In this document: one piece after another, positions 42,420 to 55,238 of the stretch
How positions within the stretch are numbered: position 1 is the stretch's first letter
How the letters are laid out: the number at the start of each line of letters is the position of its first letter
NCBI GenBank assembly: GCA_037976565.1
Contig: CP137682.1
Coordinates: 124,001 to 188,000 of the forward strand
Direction: 5' to 3'
DNA length: 64,000 nt
DNA from: Mesocentrotus franciscanus
Lineage: Eukaryota; Echinodermata; Echinoidea; Camarodonta; Strongylocentrotidae
The notes under the pieces: generated by a model
Database searches by the model: none
What the model was told of the DNA's origin: nothing
The model's input: the letters and a program-made list of their open reading frames with translations, nothing else
Translations under genes and position numbers: made by a program

Positions 42420-43490
42420 GGAACGTACACCAAAAACACCAAGTTTTGATAGAATTGCTGGTATTACGGGAAAATGGAAATTTGTTAAAAGAATCTTCGG
42501 ACGGTTTTTAATTATTTGAAATGTCGTCTTAAAAATGATACTAAATTTGTGATTATTCTTTCAGGGGAAACGGTAGTCATTTCCCCCTAAAAGTTTTGAT
42601 CTTTTTCAGCCTGCCTATGGAGATTGCACTGTTTTTCCCCCTTTTTGTCGGATTTTGCACAGTCAACCGGTCGGCAAATCTCACACGAGTGACGTATAAA
42701 AAATCTTCGGACGGATTCAGAAACCTTGACGTCACACATATACGTTGATATAACGATTGTTTTCATTCGTGGAGGGGAAACGGTAGCACTTTTTCAACCA
42801 ATAAAAAGTAGCTTTTCATAATAAATCAAGGTGGCTGGGATAGTGTAGTGCTAGCTACGCATGACGAGTGCGCCCGTACGAAAAAAATAAGTCATAGCTA
42901 CACGACACACGTGCAATTAACGCGGTGCGTACAGAGTGTGTGCGTTGCGCTCAAACTTTCGGAGACCGCATGATTTTGTTGTATCTTCGCCAAAACTGGA
43001 CCGCTGAATGTTCTCGAACAAGGATTAATTCACAATGTTTGAGAAGTAGCAGTTGTTAGTATGGCTAATAGACCAATATTTATGATAACCCATACCGTTG
43101 GATGCTTATTTTGAAGTTTGCTAGTGAGAACATTAAGATAATTAACAATTTAACGTGATTTATTTGAAGACTTTTTATTCATCTTACTGGCCTGCATTGT
43201 TAAGCGGGGTGCGAGCGCTTGCTCTCGTTGACTACTTACTAACACTAACAAACTAACTAGCTGAATAACTTGAAAATATAATGGTAAGATCTGATATTGT
43301 TCTAGACTCGGCAGATTAAGCCTATGAAGGTTTAATACACGACAAGGAATCAGATTTCCCATAGGGCTGTACGCAAACTATTGACATTCCTCTCCCATAT
43401 ATATATAACTCGCAAAATAAGACATTTTATTACATTGTTAGTGATTATATATGATAGTAGTCGAAGAAGGTTATAAAATCAAAAATAAGA
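42420..43490. other. Spacer with a two-copy direct repeat
   Basis: AATCTTCGGACGG occurs at about 42491 and 42700, and GGGGAAACGGTAG at about 42566 and 42776, so a diverged unit of about 210 bp is repeated. No gene recognised in the rest. Confidence 0.45.
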
Positions 43491-43497
43491 TGAGAGC

Positions 43498-43600
43498 AAA
43501 AAAATATATATATAATAATAATTGACACACCAGAATCGAACCTGGGCCACCGGAATGGGAGTCGAGTGCTTTAACCAATAAACCAAAATATGTCCAATAT
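43498..43600 (-). mobile_element. tRNA-derived SINE fragment
   Basis: On the minus strand TTGGTTAAAGCACTCGACTC and CCAGGTTCGATTCTGGTGTG give D-arm and T-arm boxes, followed by an (ATT)/(AT) tail. An acceptor stem does not close, so a SINE or tRNA relic is preferred to a tRNA gene. Confidence 0.6.
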
Positions 43601-45100
43601 ATATTATATGCAAAGCTGACAAACAGCCTTGGCATAGTCGCAATTTCAACTTTCAATTGAGAATTCCGTCTACGTGTGTCGATTGGATGACTGATAATAA
43701 GCTTTTTTAACACTTGGGCAAAACAGAAAGCATTTTGTTTTGTTCTAAAAGTAGTTCTAAAAAGTAATTCGAATTCAAAGTGACAGACAATCCTAATCCC
43801 AACATCTGATCAAAAAACGAAAGGCACACTTGCGATAGCTCATAGTCTCAGCTATAACATACTAAAATTTGGTGGAAAATTGAGCAACAGTAGGCGAGAT
43901 ACTGCTCAAAGAACAATGTCATGTAGTTTCAAGATGTGATCGAAATTCACCTTCAATAGGCATAACACGCAAATTCAGAAAATTCTGACATGTCGCCTTT
44001 AATTGAAAATTTTACTATGGTACCTTCATCAAAATGAAAAATGTGGTAACCGAGCTTGTAGAAAATTGTTTTAGCTACACCATATCAAAATGTGGAAGAA
44101 AATCGATCAATATTTACAGAGATACAATCAATTTCCCATAAATATGCTGACGTCATAATATGCAAATTCGTATTTTGAGTTCCAAGGCCATTACGACGAT
44201 GTCATGTTATACTTAATGGCCAAATAAGACATGAAATCATATCTCCGACTCAAATTTGGGGGTCTCCATGCTTCCTAAAGAGCTATAATGGTTTTTTTTA
44301 TAGGCATGTTTTGGCCCATATAATGCTATGTATTACAAGAGCTCGCGCGCACGGACATTTATCTTGAACGGACGCTCATTCTGTTATTAATGGACATAAA
44401 GAGATAAACACGGTATCCAATTGTTTGGAAAATATGGGAAATATCATGAAATAAAAAAGGGAGGCGATGCTATGTTGCGTACGGTCATGACGAACGAAAA
44501 TGCGCGCGCATGCGCTTGTGCGCGATTTTTTGACAAATGCTCAAAATGGCCGTACCGACGTATGCAAAATGAATTTGATACGATTAAGAGCATTTTTTTA
44601 TTTCGCGCGCGCGCTCACGCGCGGACGTACGCGTACGCTCGCGTTTATTTACCTTAAATTGACCGGATGAATATTGACCATGATCATGATAAATATGCCG
44701 AATGAGAAATGACTTAACGTTATGAAGATATGATCATGAGTTGATTTTCAAAAAATATTTACAAAATGTCGCCTGGATGACGTCTTGAAGACTTGATGAC
44801 CTTGAAAATGTTCCTGTCACGTCTTATGACAATGATCTTTAACTGTGTCAAAATTGAAAGAAATTGACATAACCGATCTTGAGTTATCCTATACACACAA
44901 TAGGGCGGAAAAATAAATAACAAGAAATAAACAAAGAAAAAGGAAGAATTCTGACAGACCACCTAATAAAAAGAACTAAAAATGCAATCGTGCACAACGA
45001 TATGCGTGCAATGACGCCCGTGTTTCTAGGTGTCAAACGAAAGAGCTTCTCTCGGCCTATCCAGAGCAATTTGTAAGAAGTCTAGCTTTAGCTTCTAGCT
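43601..45100. other. No gene recognised; CpG-alternating stretch at 44500-44650
   Basis: AT-rich spacer. At 44497-44530 and 44600-44650 the sequence is dominated by alternating CG (CGCGCGCGCTCACGCGCGG) and CGTACGCGTACG. No exon is seen. Confidence 0.35.
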
Positions 45101-45111
45101 TTAGCTTCTGT

Positions 45112-45270
45112 GATATAATGGAGATAGGTAGGGTGAAAGAAAGGCCTCAAAAACGGCTCGAAACGGACAAAAGAGGCGCCTGGACGGTCACGCATGGGTG
45201 ATTTCGGAGAACGAAGATTACAGTGGTCTTGATGGGATGCTAGAGACTATGCCTACGAAGTTTGAAAGGA
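45112..45270 (+). repeat. Direct repeat D, copy 1
   Basis: ATAATGGAGATAGGTAGG, GGACGGTCACGCATGGGTGA and GTTTGAAAGGAAT recur in the same order at about 46780-46940. Confidence 0.7.
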
Positions 45271-45273
45271 ATA

Positions 45274-45575
45274 GGCCATTTTCGTAATGTAACCAAATTT
45301 AATGCAAAAGTCTTTGTGAAGTGCCTCAATACAAATTATTTCATTCACCTGATAAAAATAATAATATTTCAATAGTCAGAATTCAAACTGCATATATTAA
45401 GTGTTGCTAGGTAGGTCAAGCCATAAAGTTTGTCCTACCTGGCAACAACTAATGTATGCAGTTCAGATTCTTTCTATTGAAATACTATTATTCTTATCAG
45501 GTGAATGAAATAATTTGTATTGAGGCACTTCACAAAGACTTATGCATTAAATTTGGTTACATTACGAAAATGGCC
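45274..45575. mobile_element. 302-bp foldback MITE, TA-flanked
   Basis: GGCCATTTTCGTAATGTAAC is mirrored exactly at 45556-45575 and the arms continue for about 140 bp each, leaving a short centre near 45425 (GCTAGGTAGGTCAAGCC region). TA stands on both sides. Repeat D copy 2 lacks it. A diverged copy is at 6625-6835. Confidence 0.88.
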
Positions 45576-45659
45576 TATTGGGATAGAGAAAGGGACCTAG
45601 ATTGGGCAAGCAAGCACTGCGTGCAAAACGAATGGTATTGTGGTGCATGAAGAATATGT

Positions 45660-46770
45660 GATGACGCGTGCTGTGGCACTAACAGCCGTCCATACTAAAA
45701 TAACCTAGCTCCCAGGCATGCTGCAGATTCGCGTAAAACGCACATGGCATGTACTGCAATGCTGTATAAAAAGTGGCCTTTAAAACGTTTTCCTTGACGA
45801 ATCTCAAAAATCTGGCTCCAAGGTGCACTGCGTATTGCAACTCGGAATATGTCACCGCAAAACTTCAAGGAAAAAGAAGGACGGGAAGGGTCGAAAAGCA
45901 GCCTGAAAAAATGACGTCATATAGCCGATACGTGTAATAATCAGGCGGATACTCGGCGGAATTCGAATAGTGACCTTTGTTCAAATGCGATTTACTCCAA
46001 ATTTTCTCTGTAAACATATACCATATTTGGTATCATTCGAAAGGGCACTTCATTGCGGTCAGTTTGTCACCATTGTCATCTGCGCACACCGTACTGCGCG
46101 CATTTAACGGGTTGTTGCGTAATGCATAGTAAATTCATCATTTTTGGTGATAACTTTGCGCTGACGTCATCAAATTGTACCAGACTTGGCAGACAGTTGT
46201 CACGTATATGGATACATATGTAAGCCTTTTTTCATTGACGTTGGTATAAATATCGCCATTTTAGAGCAGGTTAAAGTTATTTCGCAATTTTCTTATAAAC
46301 TGCATATTTGGAGGGCAATTTTCGCAAAGTCGGTCAGCGCTGGGGTAAACTTTTTTTTTTATTTGGCTGGAAAGGTTATATCTTCAAGTATCTAAATCCC
46401 CCCCAAAATGGAACGGGTTTGGCAAGACACGATAGAGCTACGTCCACAGAAAGAAAGCAAATACTCATAACTTTAGAGGGCGCTTTTTATCTGCCGCATA
46501 GCCATTGGAGCGTAAAATTCGGCATGGCTATGCGCAATCCTATGATACAAAAACGGTAAGAAATTGAAACAAAACGAAAAAGGCATGAGAAAGTTATGGC
46601 AATTTAAGATTTTTAGGGGTATATTTTTCAAGAATTTTAGAGATTTTTGACGGAGTCGGTTTCGGATTTGAATTTCGAGTACGAAGATGGCATTTTGAGG
46701 GCAGGTTATATGTCGCAGATAAAAGAACATTTTTTAGACTATCTAGAGGAATATGTTAGAAGTTTATAGG
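45660..46770. other. Unassigned stretch between direct repeats D
   Basis: About 1.1 kb without recognised motifs. The two D copies make 45112-46940 look like a duplicated unit of about 1.67 kb or two insertions of one repeat. Confidence 0.35.
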
Positions 46771-46779
46771 ATCTAGGAT

Positions 46780-46940
46780 AGTGGAGATAGGAAGGAAGAA
46801 ATAAAGGCCCTAAACGGACCAGAAACGGACAAAATGGCACCTGGACGGTCACGCATGAGTGATTTCAGAAAACGAAAAAGTAGGTAACCTAGATTCAATA
46901 TAAAATATGCCTACTAAATTTGAAAGGAATCAGGCAAGAG
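46780..46940 (+). repeat. Direct repeat D, copy 2 (empty site)
   Basis: Matches 45112-45270 and runs on into AATCAGGCAAGAGCAATAGA where copy 1 has the foldback MITE; the downstream CACTACGTGCAAAACGAATGG equals the sequence after the MITE in copy 1. Confidence 0.7.
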
Positions 46941-46984
46941 CAATAGACATAACTAGGAATAACAAGCACTACGTGCAAAACGAA

Positions 46985-47115
46985 TGGGGTTTCCTGACGA
47001 AAACAAGGAAACTAAGAAGAAGAATATAAATAGGGAAGAATGTGAACGAAAACAATGCAATGACGAAGATCGTCATTGCAATAAGAAAAAAGAAGGGGGA
47101 AAAAGGAAGAAGAAG
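46985..47115 (+). repeat. Purine-rich A/G tract
   Basis: AAGAAGAAGAAT, AAAAAGAAGGGGGAAAAAGG type low complexity; the Lys/Glu-rich frame over it is not a gene. Confidence 0.65.
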
Positions 47116-47865
47116 AATATGATGATAAAATTAATAGTAATCATAAAGACATCATTAACAATTTCAAATAACACCCGTGCCTCCCGTATAGCTATTCTAC
47201 TGAGCCCTGATAATAATAAAAACATCTTGTTTCTTAAGAATCAACCATGTCATTATTATACCAAGCATTATTCCAAGTCTTTTTTTCATGCCATTTACAT
47301 CTGTCTGTATGATGGCGATGATTAACAGCATTTATATGGCACAATACTCCGTTTAAAATCTCTCTATATCTAGATATACATAGAACACAAACGCAATGAC
47401 TTTCGAAAAAATCATCCTGAGTCAATCAGGATATACAATTGGGTATTGGAATTGTGCTTGATTACTTTTTTGATATTTATTTATTTTTTAAATTCTGCAT
47501 GGTCCATCACATTACATCACATTAAAAAGGGAATTACAATCATAATACATTTACAGTAATACTGCATGGAGAAACACGCAGAGGTTTGGCAATATAAGCC
47601 TAAGGGTTGAAGCGTTGCCATACTGATGACAGTAGAACAAATAACAATATAACTTAGCTAAATATGTCTTACGAAAAGCGATCAACATATAAAAAAACAT
47701 TTTCGAAATGGAGAATAAAAATGTAGGAATAGAGTTATCTGGTTTAAATACATGTACAGCATGTGATATTATTCGTACCCTCATTTTCTCTAGTGTATGT
47801 GTATTTTAGAAATAATTTAATTTAAGATAAGAGGAATATGTGAGCACTAATTTGTTTTTCTTTTT
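47116..47865. other. No gene recognised
   Basis: AT-rich spacer, no defined repeat ends. Confidence 0.35.
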
Positions 47866-47869
47866 TTTT

Positions 47870-48006
47870 TGCTCAACGGGGGTTCTTCTTTTTAATCAAC
47901 ATCCACTCCCACCTTGAGCGCCAGGGGAGGGGGCCCATCTTCTTCTCTTCTTACAAAAAAGGGTGTTTTTATACCCCACCCTACCCCCTCTGGATCCGCC
48001 ACTGTA
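47870..48006 (-). mobile_element. Transposon end with AGTGGCGGATCC terminus
   Basis: On the minus strand it starts CAGTGGCGGATCCAGAGGGG and continues with GGGGCCCCCTCCCCTGGCG-like G/C-rich sequence. Such CAGTGGCGGATCC ends are common terminal sequences of dispersed elements in marine invertebrates (from memory). The partner end was not found. Confidence 0.4.
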
Positions 48007-48755
48007 CCCTCGACCACTTCGCACAGGGACGATTAATGCGCTCACTGTTATCAATGCGCTCACTGTTATCACAGCATTTTCTATGCGGTATGCATTCCGC
48101 ACACTACACATTTGCATTAAAATAACATAATTTGCTTAAATACAATGTACCAAGATAACTACTTTTTTAGGGAGGAAATACATCACAGCACTTCTCCTCA
48201 TGCTAGCAAAGCATAACATACCCAAGATTCCCACCTGCTGCTGTGCAATTCCAGCACACAGGGAAACCAACTCAGACCTAAATAAAACCAAGCCTAGAAC
48301 CCATTTTTCTTTTCTAAAAGCTTCCAACAACAGCACTATTTAAAAGAAAGGAATACTCAAGATTGTTTTGGACGACTGAAAGATTATTAATCAAACCGGG
48401 GGGCACACCCTCATAACATCTAAAGGTCAAAATCCTGACCTCCGACAATATGACACGACTTTGATCCATGTATGTTTATTAGAGCTACTCTACTCCCACA
48501 TGATCCTGTCCTGCCATTGAATACGTATGTTTATAAAATGCACTTATCGCGATCAACTGCTATCAGTCCATTACCTTGATGTTACTCTTTAGCTTCACTC
48601 TTTTGCTCCTGTGACCAGTAATTATATCATATCATATCATATCATGGAGCTATTCTAGCTCCATGGTTATATGTCTTTGCGGTCCATGGGATCGCTGATC
48701 TCCGAAATAGCGGGGGAAGAATAGATGATGATGATGATGAGCGGCTAGTACACTA
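48007..48755. other. Spacer with short simple repeats
   Basis: (ATCAT)n at 48628-48645 and (GAT)n at 48725-48740. A 20-bp word TATCA..TGCGCTCACTGT is tandemly doubled at 48034-48070. No gene. Confidence 0.45.
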
Positions 48756-48756
48756 G

Positions 48757-50715
48757 ACACATGATCGTAGAATTTCAACAGTGCAAGGTCATTCGATTGA
48801 GACCTTCGAAATCCATACTGGTTGGATCAATCAATTTATTGTTATATACAAAATCTAGATCGGTTTATCAATATATTCAAATTTAATGCGTACTTTTTAA
48901 AGAAAAGTTTTTCTCCAGTATTTTTGAGAAACTAGACAAAATTGAGATTGGACCTTTAGTTCGAAAGTTCGAAGATACCAACCCAGCGTTTTCTTCTATT
49001 GCCAGCTTTCACACCGATGCAGCCGGTGAGCAGGATTGGTATCTGAATAAAAGAAAATCAGGATTATTTTGAGTTAGGATGAAGCAGTTGGAAGAAAAAG
49101 AATGAAATGGCTTGCACTGTATTTAATTGAAGAAACCAAAAGAACCTCGAAAACGACCGACTCTTAGCCGTGTACAGTGCGAGTCAAAAAAAGTTTACAC
49201 CTAGAAAATTGTTAATTATTTTAAAAATCATTTATGAACAGTAAATTATTATAAATCTTATGAAAGAGTGTTTTATCCGAAATCATTTGGTATCATTTTT
49301 GTGTGGTATGTGGTCACGCTTGAATGAACAGGAGACATTGTTAAAGAGAGTGCAACAATCGATTTGCACAAAAGTGATGCCTAATATGTGATTTTTTAAT
49401 AAAACAATTGGGATTTGGGTATTAACTCGATCTTTGCAGATCCAAAATTAATCATACCACACAAATCAAAACACACACATTTCCGCTCACTCGCACACTC
49501 ATATAAATGAAAAAAAATACACGCAGCTAAGTCATTACGTGATGAACATTTCTGTAATATCGCAAATTTCCCATTTAATATCAAAATGGAATTTAAATTC
49601 AATCATAATACCATAATGAAAGTTTGGTGCATTAACATCATAATGAATTGTTTGTCCCAAAGGACTCGGTCAGTCTGCATCTAAATGTGCTATGTGAGTG
49701 TGTGCGTGTGTGTGTTCCTTATGTGTGTGAGTGTGACTTTGCTTCTGAAAAAAGCATATGCAATGCATCTCATTTGATACATTGAATTCATTCTCTCACT
49801 TTAATACTTTTGCGCAAGTCGATTTTTGCACTCTCGCAAACAATGCCTCCTGTTCATCCAAGCGTGAACACAAACCACACAAAAATGATACCAAACGATT
49901 CGGGGTATAACACTCTTTTAAAACATGTATGATAACCTTTCGTTTATAGCTGACTTTTAAAACAAATGACAATTTTTTGAGTGTAAACTATTTTTGACTC
50001 ACACGGTATAGGGTACTGTACTTTTGTGTTCGGTCTCATTGGTGTACCGTGGTGTATACACACTACACACTAATACCATGAATACGTCGATTAATCACAC
50101 CACCAAACCGAGTCAAGACTGACTCCAAACAGACCGATGGTTGGCCATTCAATGTTAATATTTTGTTCGGTCTGTTATCGGTCTCGTCGGAGTGAATTAG
50201 GTTTTAAAACTTGTTATTTTCAGCAACCTTAAAATCTAACCTTCAAAGCATTAAACATCATTATGGGATCCCATGGACAGCCAAGAGAACGAAATGATCA
50301 GTGCTTACATGATAAGCTACAACCAATAAAATACATTTGAAGACACGTGAATTAATTAATGAGCATCCAAATTAATTCATGGGCAATATTATTTCAGTCT
50401 AGGTCATTCGAATTATAGTTTTTCGCATTCGATTTACTTTTATGGCACAACAAAATCGTTAATGTGCATTCATTCAAATTAACAGAGTAGGTGATGAGCC
50501 TTTTTGGGCAGTCGAATTACCTTTGGGAAATTGAGTTATTGATTCATTTTTCAGTTAGTTTCATGGATTCCGTATGTGTGTATGTATTGTGTGTGTTTGT
50601 GTTTTTATGTCTATATATCGATATATATCTATATCTACATAAGTCAGGGTGTGTGTGTGCGTCTCTATGTGTGCGTGCGTGCATGTGTTTGTGTGTGTCG
50701 GTGTGAGTGTATATA
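48757..50715 (+). repeat. Repeat R1, copy 2
   Basis: Collinear with 398-1800: TAGAATTTCAACAGTGCAAGG, TTCAAATTTAATGCGTACTT, CAGCTTTC, AAAACGACCGACTC, then after a mariner-like insertion TACTTTTGTGTTCGGTCTCA, and the TG-rich part. It breaks off at 50715 in TATACTCAACAAAAAAGTC, which resembles a Tc1-type terminus. Confidence 0.75.
49175..50006. mobile_element. Tc1/mariner-like non-autonomous element, 832 bp, inserted in R1
   Basis: Starts CAGTGCGAGTCAAAAAAAG and ends TTTTTGACTCACACGG, with TA on both sides (49173-49174, 50007-50008). The inverted arms are long (about 200 bp; ATTTTTGTGTGG, AACAGGAGACATTGTT). R1 copy 1 at about 1047-1062 lacks it. The short interior has GT-rich DNA and no transposase. 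Confidence 0.82.
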
Positions 50716-50716
50716 C

Positions 50717-52480
50717 TCAACAAAAAAGTCCTGCGGCGGTTGACGAAAAATCGACAAGTGAAGAAGAAACACCGTAGGAGATACAAAAAATACGAATTTT
50801 CGGTAATTAACCTTTTTCAAGTAATGACAAATTTATTCAAAACCAGCATTCTTCAAAAATTGAAAATCGGGCGCAACAATTGTTGAATATAAGGCAAGAA
50901 CTTTCACTTTTTCATCATTTAATGCGTCATATTATGCCAACAAGTGGACTTATTATCAGATATATAATATATAGGCTTTGCATTACGAGAGACAAACAAT
51001 ATTGATCTTATTAACTTTCCAATTGGTGATAAGCCATAATTGTATGTTTGGTACATGTTTTGGCTCACAATTTTCATGAATTGATTTGAATTTTTTTGTT
51101 CATGCATTTTACAGCTATGTACGTATCTTGACAGCATGGACCTTTTTCATTAACGCAGGAGATAAATTATACTAGGTAGGATAACATTTATATGTTAACT
51201 TTAGTTAAAAAATTAACATTGTTGACCAAATAGAAGCATTGTGAATGGAGAAATCATATTGTGACTTTCGTAACTTGTTGAGAAACACATATCCGCAAAC
51301 CATTTTTTTATAACACGAAAGTAGCAACTGAACAATATTTCAAGTGTCAAAAGCCAAGAATGAAATCATTTTGTAGTCAGTTTAAAGAAACATTTTCCTT
51401 CTGGCCTATTATAAGTAGGAAATACACGACTTTGGTTATTAAATGACACATAATTTTCTAGCAGCAGAATTAGACGCAGTAGGCATTTCAGAATAATGTC
51501 GCTCGTCTGTCTAATCTCTTCTTGTAGATCATTCTGGGATGATCCAGACTGAGTCGATGATTTCATGAAAATATTATCATGGTCATGTGAGCGTAATACA
51601 TATGGCTTCTTTGTTTAAGGGGCGGTTTACCTGAGAATTGTCAACAAAGGCAATTTTTCGTTTTTACGCCCGACCTCTTGCGGTTCGTACGGGTGACTAA
51701 AGAACAGCACAACAGGTTTATGATGTTTAGCTTTAACATGCATGTAATTTGGGAATATGTACAATATTCTTAAAATATTTGTAAATATATATATATATAT
51801 ATATATATACATACAATAAATAATGATGCTCCGTACAGGAAGAAATTATTTTACAAATTTTCGCCCTTGGGACTTCGTCAAGTAATGATTTTATTTGAAT
51901 TTGAAAATGTAATTTCTATGGATCAAAATATGCCCATCCATAAAATACGCCAAGGCGCAGAAAGAGGGGATATGAATAATAACGTCACAAAGAAATAAGA
52001 AGGCAGCAAGTCAGAAAAGCACATAAGATAGAGGTATGACGTAATAAAACGTCACAAAGAAACCAGAGGACGACAGAGAAGGAAAGTATAGGAGCAATCA
52101 AGCATGGGAAACGGGGCATACTCTGCAGAACCAGCACGGCATAAAACCTTTCCATCCTGTTCATTCACCTGGGTCACCGACACCGATATGTCCTATCTGT
52201 TGCTCAAAACACCGATGAGAGACTCAATCATGTACTTTTTCTTTCTAAACCCATTACCTACTGGAACCTGTCGGCTCAAGTGCTAAGCATATGGGGCTAA
52301 CAAAATTCAGTAGTCAACGGGTTAAGAAAATGCATTATTAATATCTTAGGTACATCTACTTCTTTTTTGCGAAACCTCTTGTCAAGAAGACCGCATTTGT
52401 TTGTAAAAACCACACATTATATACACAGTGGGTATAAAAAGCCTGTCCGGGTTTGCCAGTGAACGTGTGGGAGATTTTGG
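50717..52480. other. No gene recognised; TA microsatellite at 51788-51812
   Basis: Starts with a Tc1-like TACTCAACAAAAAAGTC end whose partner I could not find. An uninterrupted (AT)n of about 25 bp lies at 51788. The rest is AT-rich. Confidence 0.35.
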
Positions 52481-52489
52481 TATACACAG

Positions 52490-53910
52490 TGCCAGAGGCG
52501 GCTCTCCGGGGGGCACAGTGCCCTCCCACTTTTTCAAGTACCCCAAAAGTGCCCCTTTTTACATAGGAAAAGTGCCCCTTTACCTTTGTAAAAGTACCCC
52601 TTTTTACATAGGAAAGGTGCCCCTTTTACTTTGAGAAGTGCCCCTATTAATGTTTAAAAGTTCCCCTTCCCCTTTTCACCTCTGATAAGTGCCCCTTTTA
52701 TTTTGACACTTACCCCTTTTCCTTCAACAAGTTCCCATTTTCCTTTGCAATAAATGTCCATTTTCCATTCTCATAATATCTCTAGTAAGTGCCCCTTTTC
52801 AGGTACGAGAAGCGCCCTTTTTCACTTTTGATAAGCGCCCCCTTCACCTCTGATATTACTGTCCTATTCAAATCTGAGAGGTGCCCCTTTTGCTTTGACA
52901 AGTGCCCCCTTACCTTTGTAAGAAGTGCCCATTCCCCTTTTAATAACTACCCCTTGTTAACTCGGATAAACGCACCTTATCTTTTCACATGTGCCCCTTT
53001 CCTTTCTAATAAGTGCTCCTTTTCCTTATGATAAGTGGCCCCATTAAAAAGAGAGCCCCTTCTCATAAATGCACCTTTTTACCTATGAAAATAGTTCCTT
53101 TTCATTCTCATAAGTGCCCTTTTTCATCTCTTGTGAATGACCCTATTCAATTCTGAGAGATACTCGTTTTACTTTGACAAGTGCCCCTTCCCCTCCTGAT
53201 AAGTGCTCTTTTCATCTCTAATAAATGCCACTTTTATTTTGACATGTCCCCCTTTTCCTTCCTAATAAAAGCTCTTTTTTCCTTCTTATAAGTGCCCCTT
53301 CCCCTTTCTCATGATTACCTCTTTTCATCTCTGATAAGTGCCCCGTTTATTTTAGCATGTGCCTCTTTTTCTTTTTAATAAGAGCCACTTCCCCCTTCTA
53401 ATAAAAGCCCCCCTTTCACCTCCGATAAATGCCCCTATTAAAATCTGATCGGTGCCCCTTTTTTAACAGATGCACATAAGTGCCTTTTTTCATATATGGT
53501 CAGTGCCCCTTTTCAGATGCGATAAGTGCTCCTTTTCACCTCCGATGATACGTGCCCCTTTTTCTTTGTAATAAGGAACCTATCCCTTTTTCAAAAATGC
53601 CCCTTTTCACAGCTTATAAAAGCCCCCATCAAAATCTGATGGGTGCCTCTTCTCCGTCGACAAATGCCCATTTCCCATTCTCATACGTGCCTCTTTGTTC
53701 AGGTGTAAGAAGTGCTCCATTTTCACCTCTGGTAATTAGCCTTTGTACTTTCACACGGGCTGCTTTTCTTTTCTAATAAGTGTCTTATTTATCCCTTTTG
53801 GTAAGTGTCCCCTTTTCCTCTCATCATTAAACGTGCCCCTAATTTCAAGTGACTAAGAGCAATTTCCCCCAAAGCTCTCTCGCTACGCTCGCTCTCATTT
53901 ATAGATGTTA
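52490..53910 (+). repeat. GTGCCCCTTTT minisatellite, about 1.35 kb, in dispersed-repeat frame
   Basis: Starts with GTGCCAGAGGCGGCTC and ends with AAAGCTCTCTCGCTACGC. In between run about 45 degenerate units of 25-32 bp on the pattern AAGTGCCCCTTTTxCCTxTGAT. All frames are low complexity. Related to 80-400 and 15470-16056. Confidence 0.88.
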
Positions 53911-53939
53911 TAATTATGTTACTTATCAAAGGTCTTTTG

Positions 53940-54355
53940 ACAAATACTAAGGCAGACGCAAGGTAGCCGCAAGGTTCCCGGAAAGCGGCCAAAGGGGGAC
54001 CATACGGCGACCGTGTGGCCAGACTGATGCTCCCTCTTCACCCCTAGAGTATATAAAACGCAAGGCCACCGTACGTCCGACGTACGGTCGTTGTGGAACC
54101 GCTCTACGGCATGGCTACCGCGTGTCTAATCGCTACGGCGAACCTAGAAATGAAAACAGCTATAACTCCGCGTTATAATTCCACGGCGACCCGTACGGCC
54201 AGTAAAAATAGGGATACGCCCTAGGGTGACCCTGAGGCCATCGCAGATTCTCTGCGGCCGCCGCAAGTGTCTCTCGATTTCGGGGGCGTACGGCCGCCGT
54301 ATCCTAGCCAAAGAACAAATGTGACCTAGGCATAACAACGGCGATCGTGCAGTCG
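53940..54355. mobile_element. CG-rich MITE-like segment with CGTACGG/GGCCGCCGTA words
   Basis: Repeated self-complementary words (CCGTACGTCCGACGTACGG, GCGGCCGCCGCAAG, CGTACGGCCGCCGTA) and a GTGACCTAGGCATAA end that resembles the TGACxGAGGCATTA terminus of the element at 56610-57774. The other end is not clear. No gene. Confidence 0.45.
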
Positions 54356-54559
54356 TCACTTTAAATATGGATTCACTCCATACAGGCCCTTATATTCGAT
54401 AAAAAAAGTAAATATGGATTGACAAAACAGAAGGTTGATATCATATCCATTGGAATAAATCCATCAGCTGAACTTTTAAATAGCTACAAAAAAGTAAAAG
54501 TTTTTCATTTCGAGCATGGATATACTATAGCGACATCCATGATAGGAAATTGGTACATA

Positions 54560-55238
54560 CACTGTTGGTCATAAAGTTGGAATATTTTTTTAAACCCCAA
54601 TTTATGGAATTTTTTTGACAATGATTTGTTCCTAATAGATCTAGATAATAGTATACATTCTCAGATTTTATTGAATAATAATTTGCGAGTGTTTATTTTG
54701 CGTGACTGCTAAAGCATGGGAATGCTACTATGTTTATCAACTAGGGGACCTACGCCCTTAAGTCATAAATGATAGTAATGAGGATTAATGCCTCACAAAA
54801 GGGCACTAATATAGCACATCGACACGGTTTTGATCCTGGGGCCTCACAGTTACGAGGCCATTGCTTTGCCACTGAATCATGACTGTACGCAGCGGGGGCT
54901 AGGGTAAGGGGCAGCCCCCACAAATAAAAAACAAAGAAAATGCAATAAATTATCAATATTTCATTGAATTTCCCCCCGGTCCTCAACATTAAAAAATCCT
55001 CTGTTTGGCCATGCATTGAGCCATAATGCATGACCGTAAGTATTTAGTTATGTCCGGGACCAGGGAAAAAAGCAATGAATTATTGATAATTTATTGCAAA
55101 CAACAAACACTCGGAAATTATTATTCAATCAGATCTGAGAATGCATACTATTGTCTAGATCTATTAGGAATAAATCATTATCAAAATAATTCCATAAATT
55201 GGGGTAAAACAAATATTCCAACTTTATGAGCAACAGTG
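54560..55238. mobile_element. Tc1/mariner-like non-autonomous element, 679 bp
   Basis: CACTGTTGGTCATAAAGTTG at the left, the inverse CAACTTTATGAGCAACAGTG at the right; arms match over about 150 bp (AATTTATGGAATTTTTTTGA, TTCCTAATAGATCTAGATAA). TA precedes the left end; the right flank is TT. A SINE sits inside at about 54715-54905 and a small inverted repeat (TGCAATAAATTATCAATATT) follows it. Confidence 0.82.
54715..54905 (-). mobile_element. tRNA-derived SINE inside the mariner-like element
   Basis: Minus strand: GATTCAGTGGCAAAGCAATG, CCCAGGATCAAAACC (decayed B box), CGTGTCGATGTGCTA, TAGTGCCCTTTTGTGAGGCA, TTAATCCTCATTACTA. Same family as 55855-56060. Confidence 0.7.

Noticed and set aside
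52789..53776. Cys/Pro/Phe-rich secreted-like peptides
   Set aside because: All come from the GTGCCCCTTTT minisatellite.
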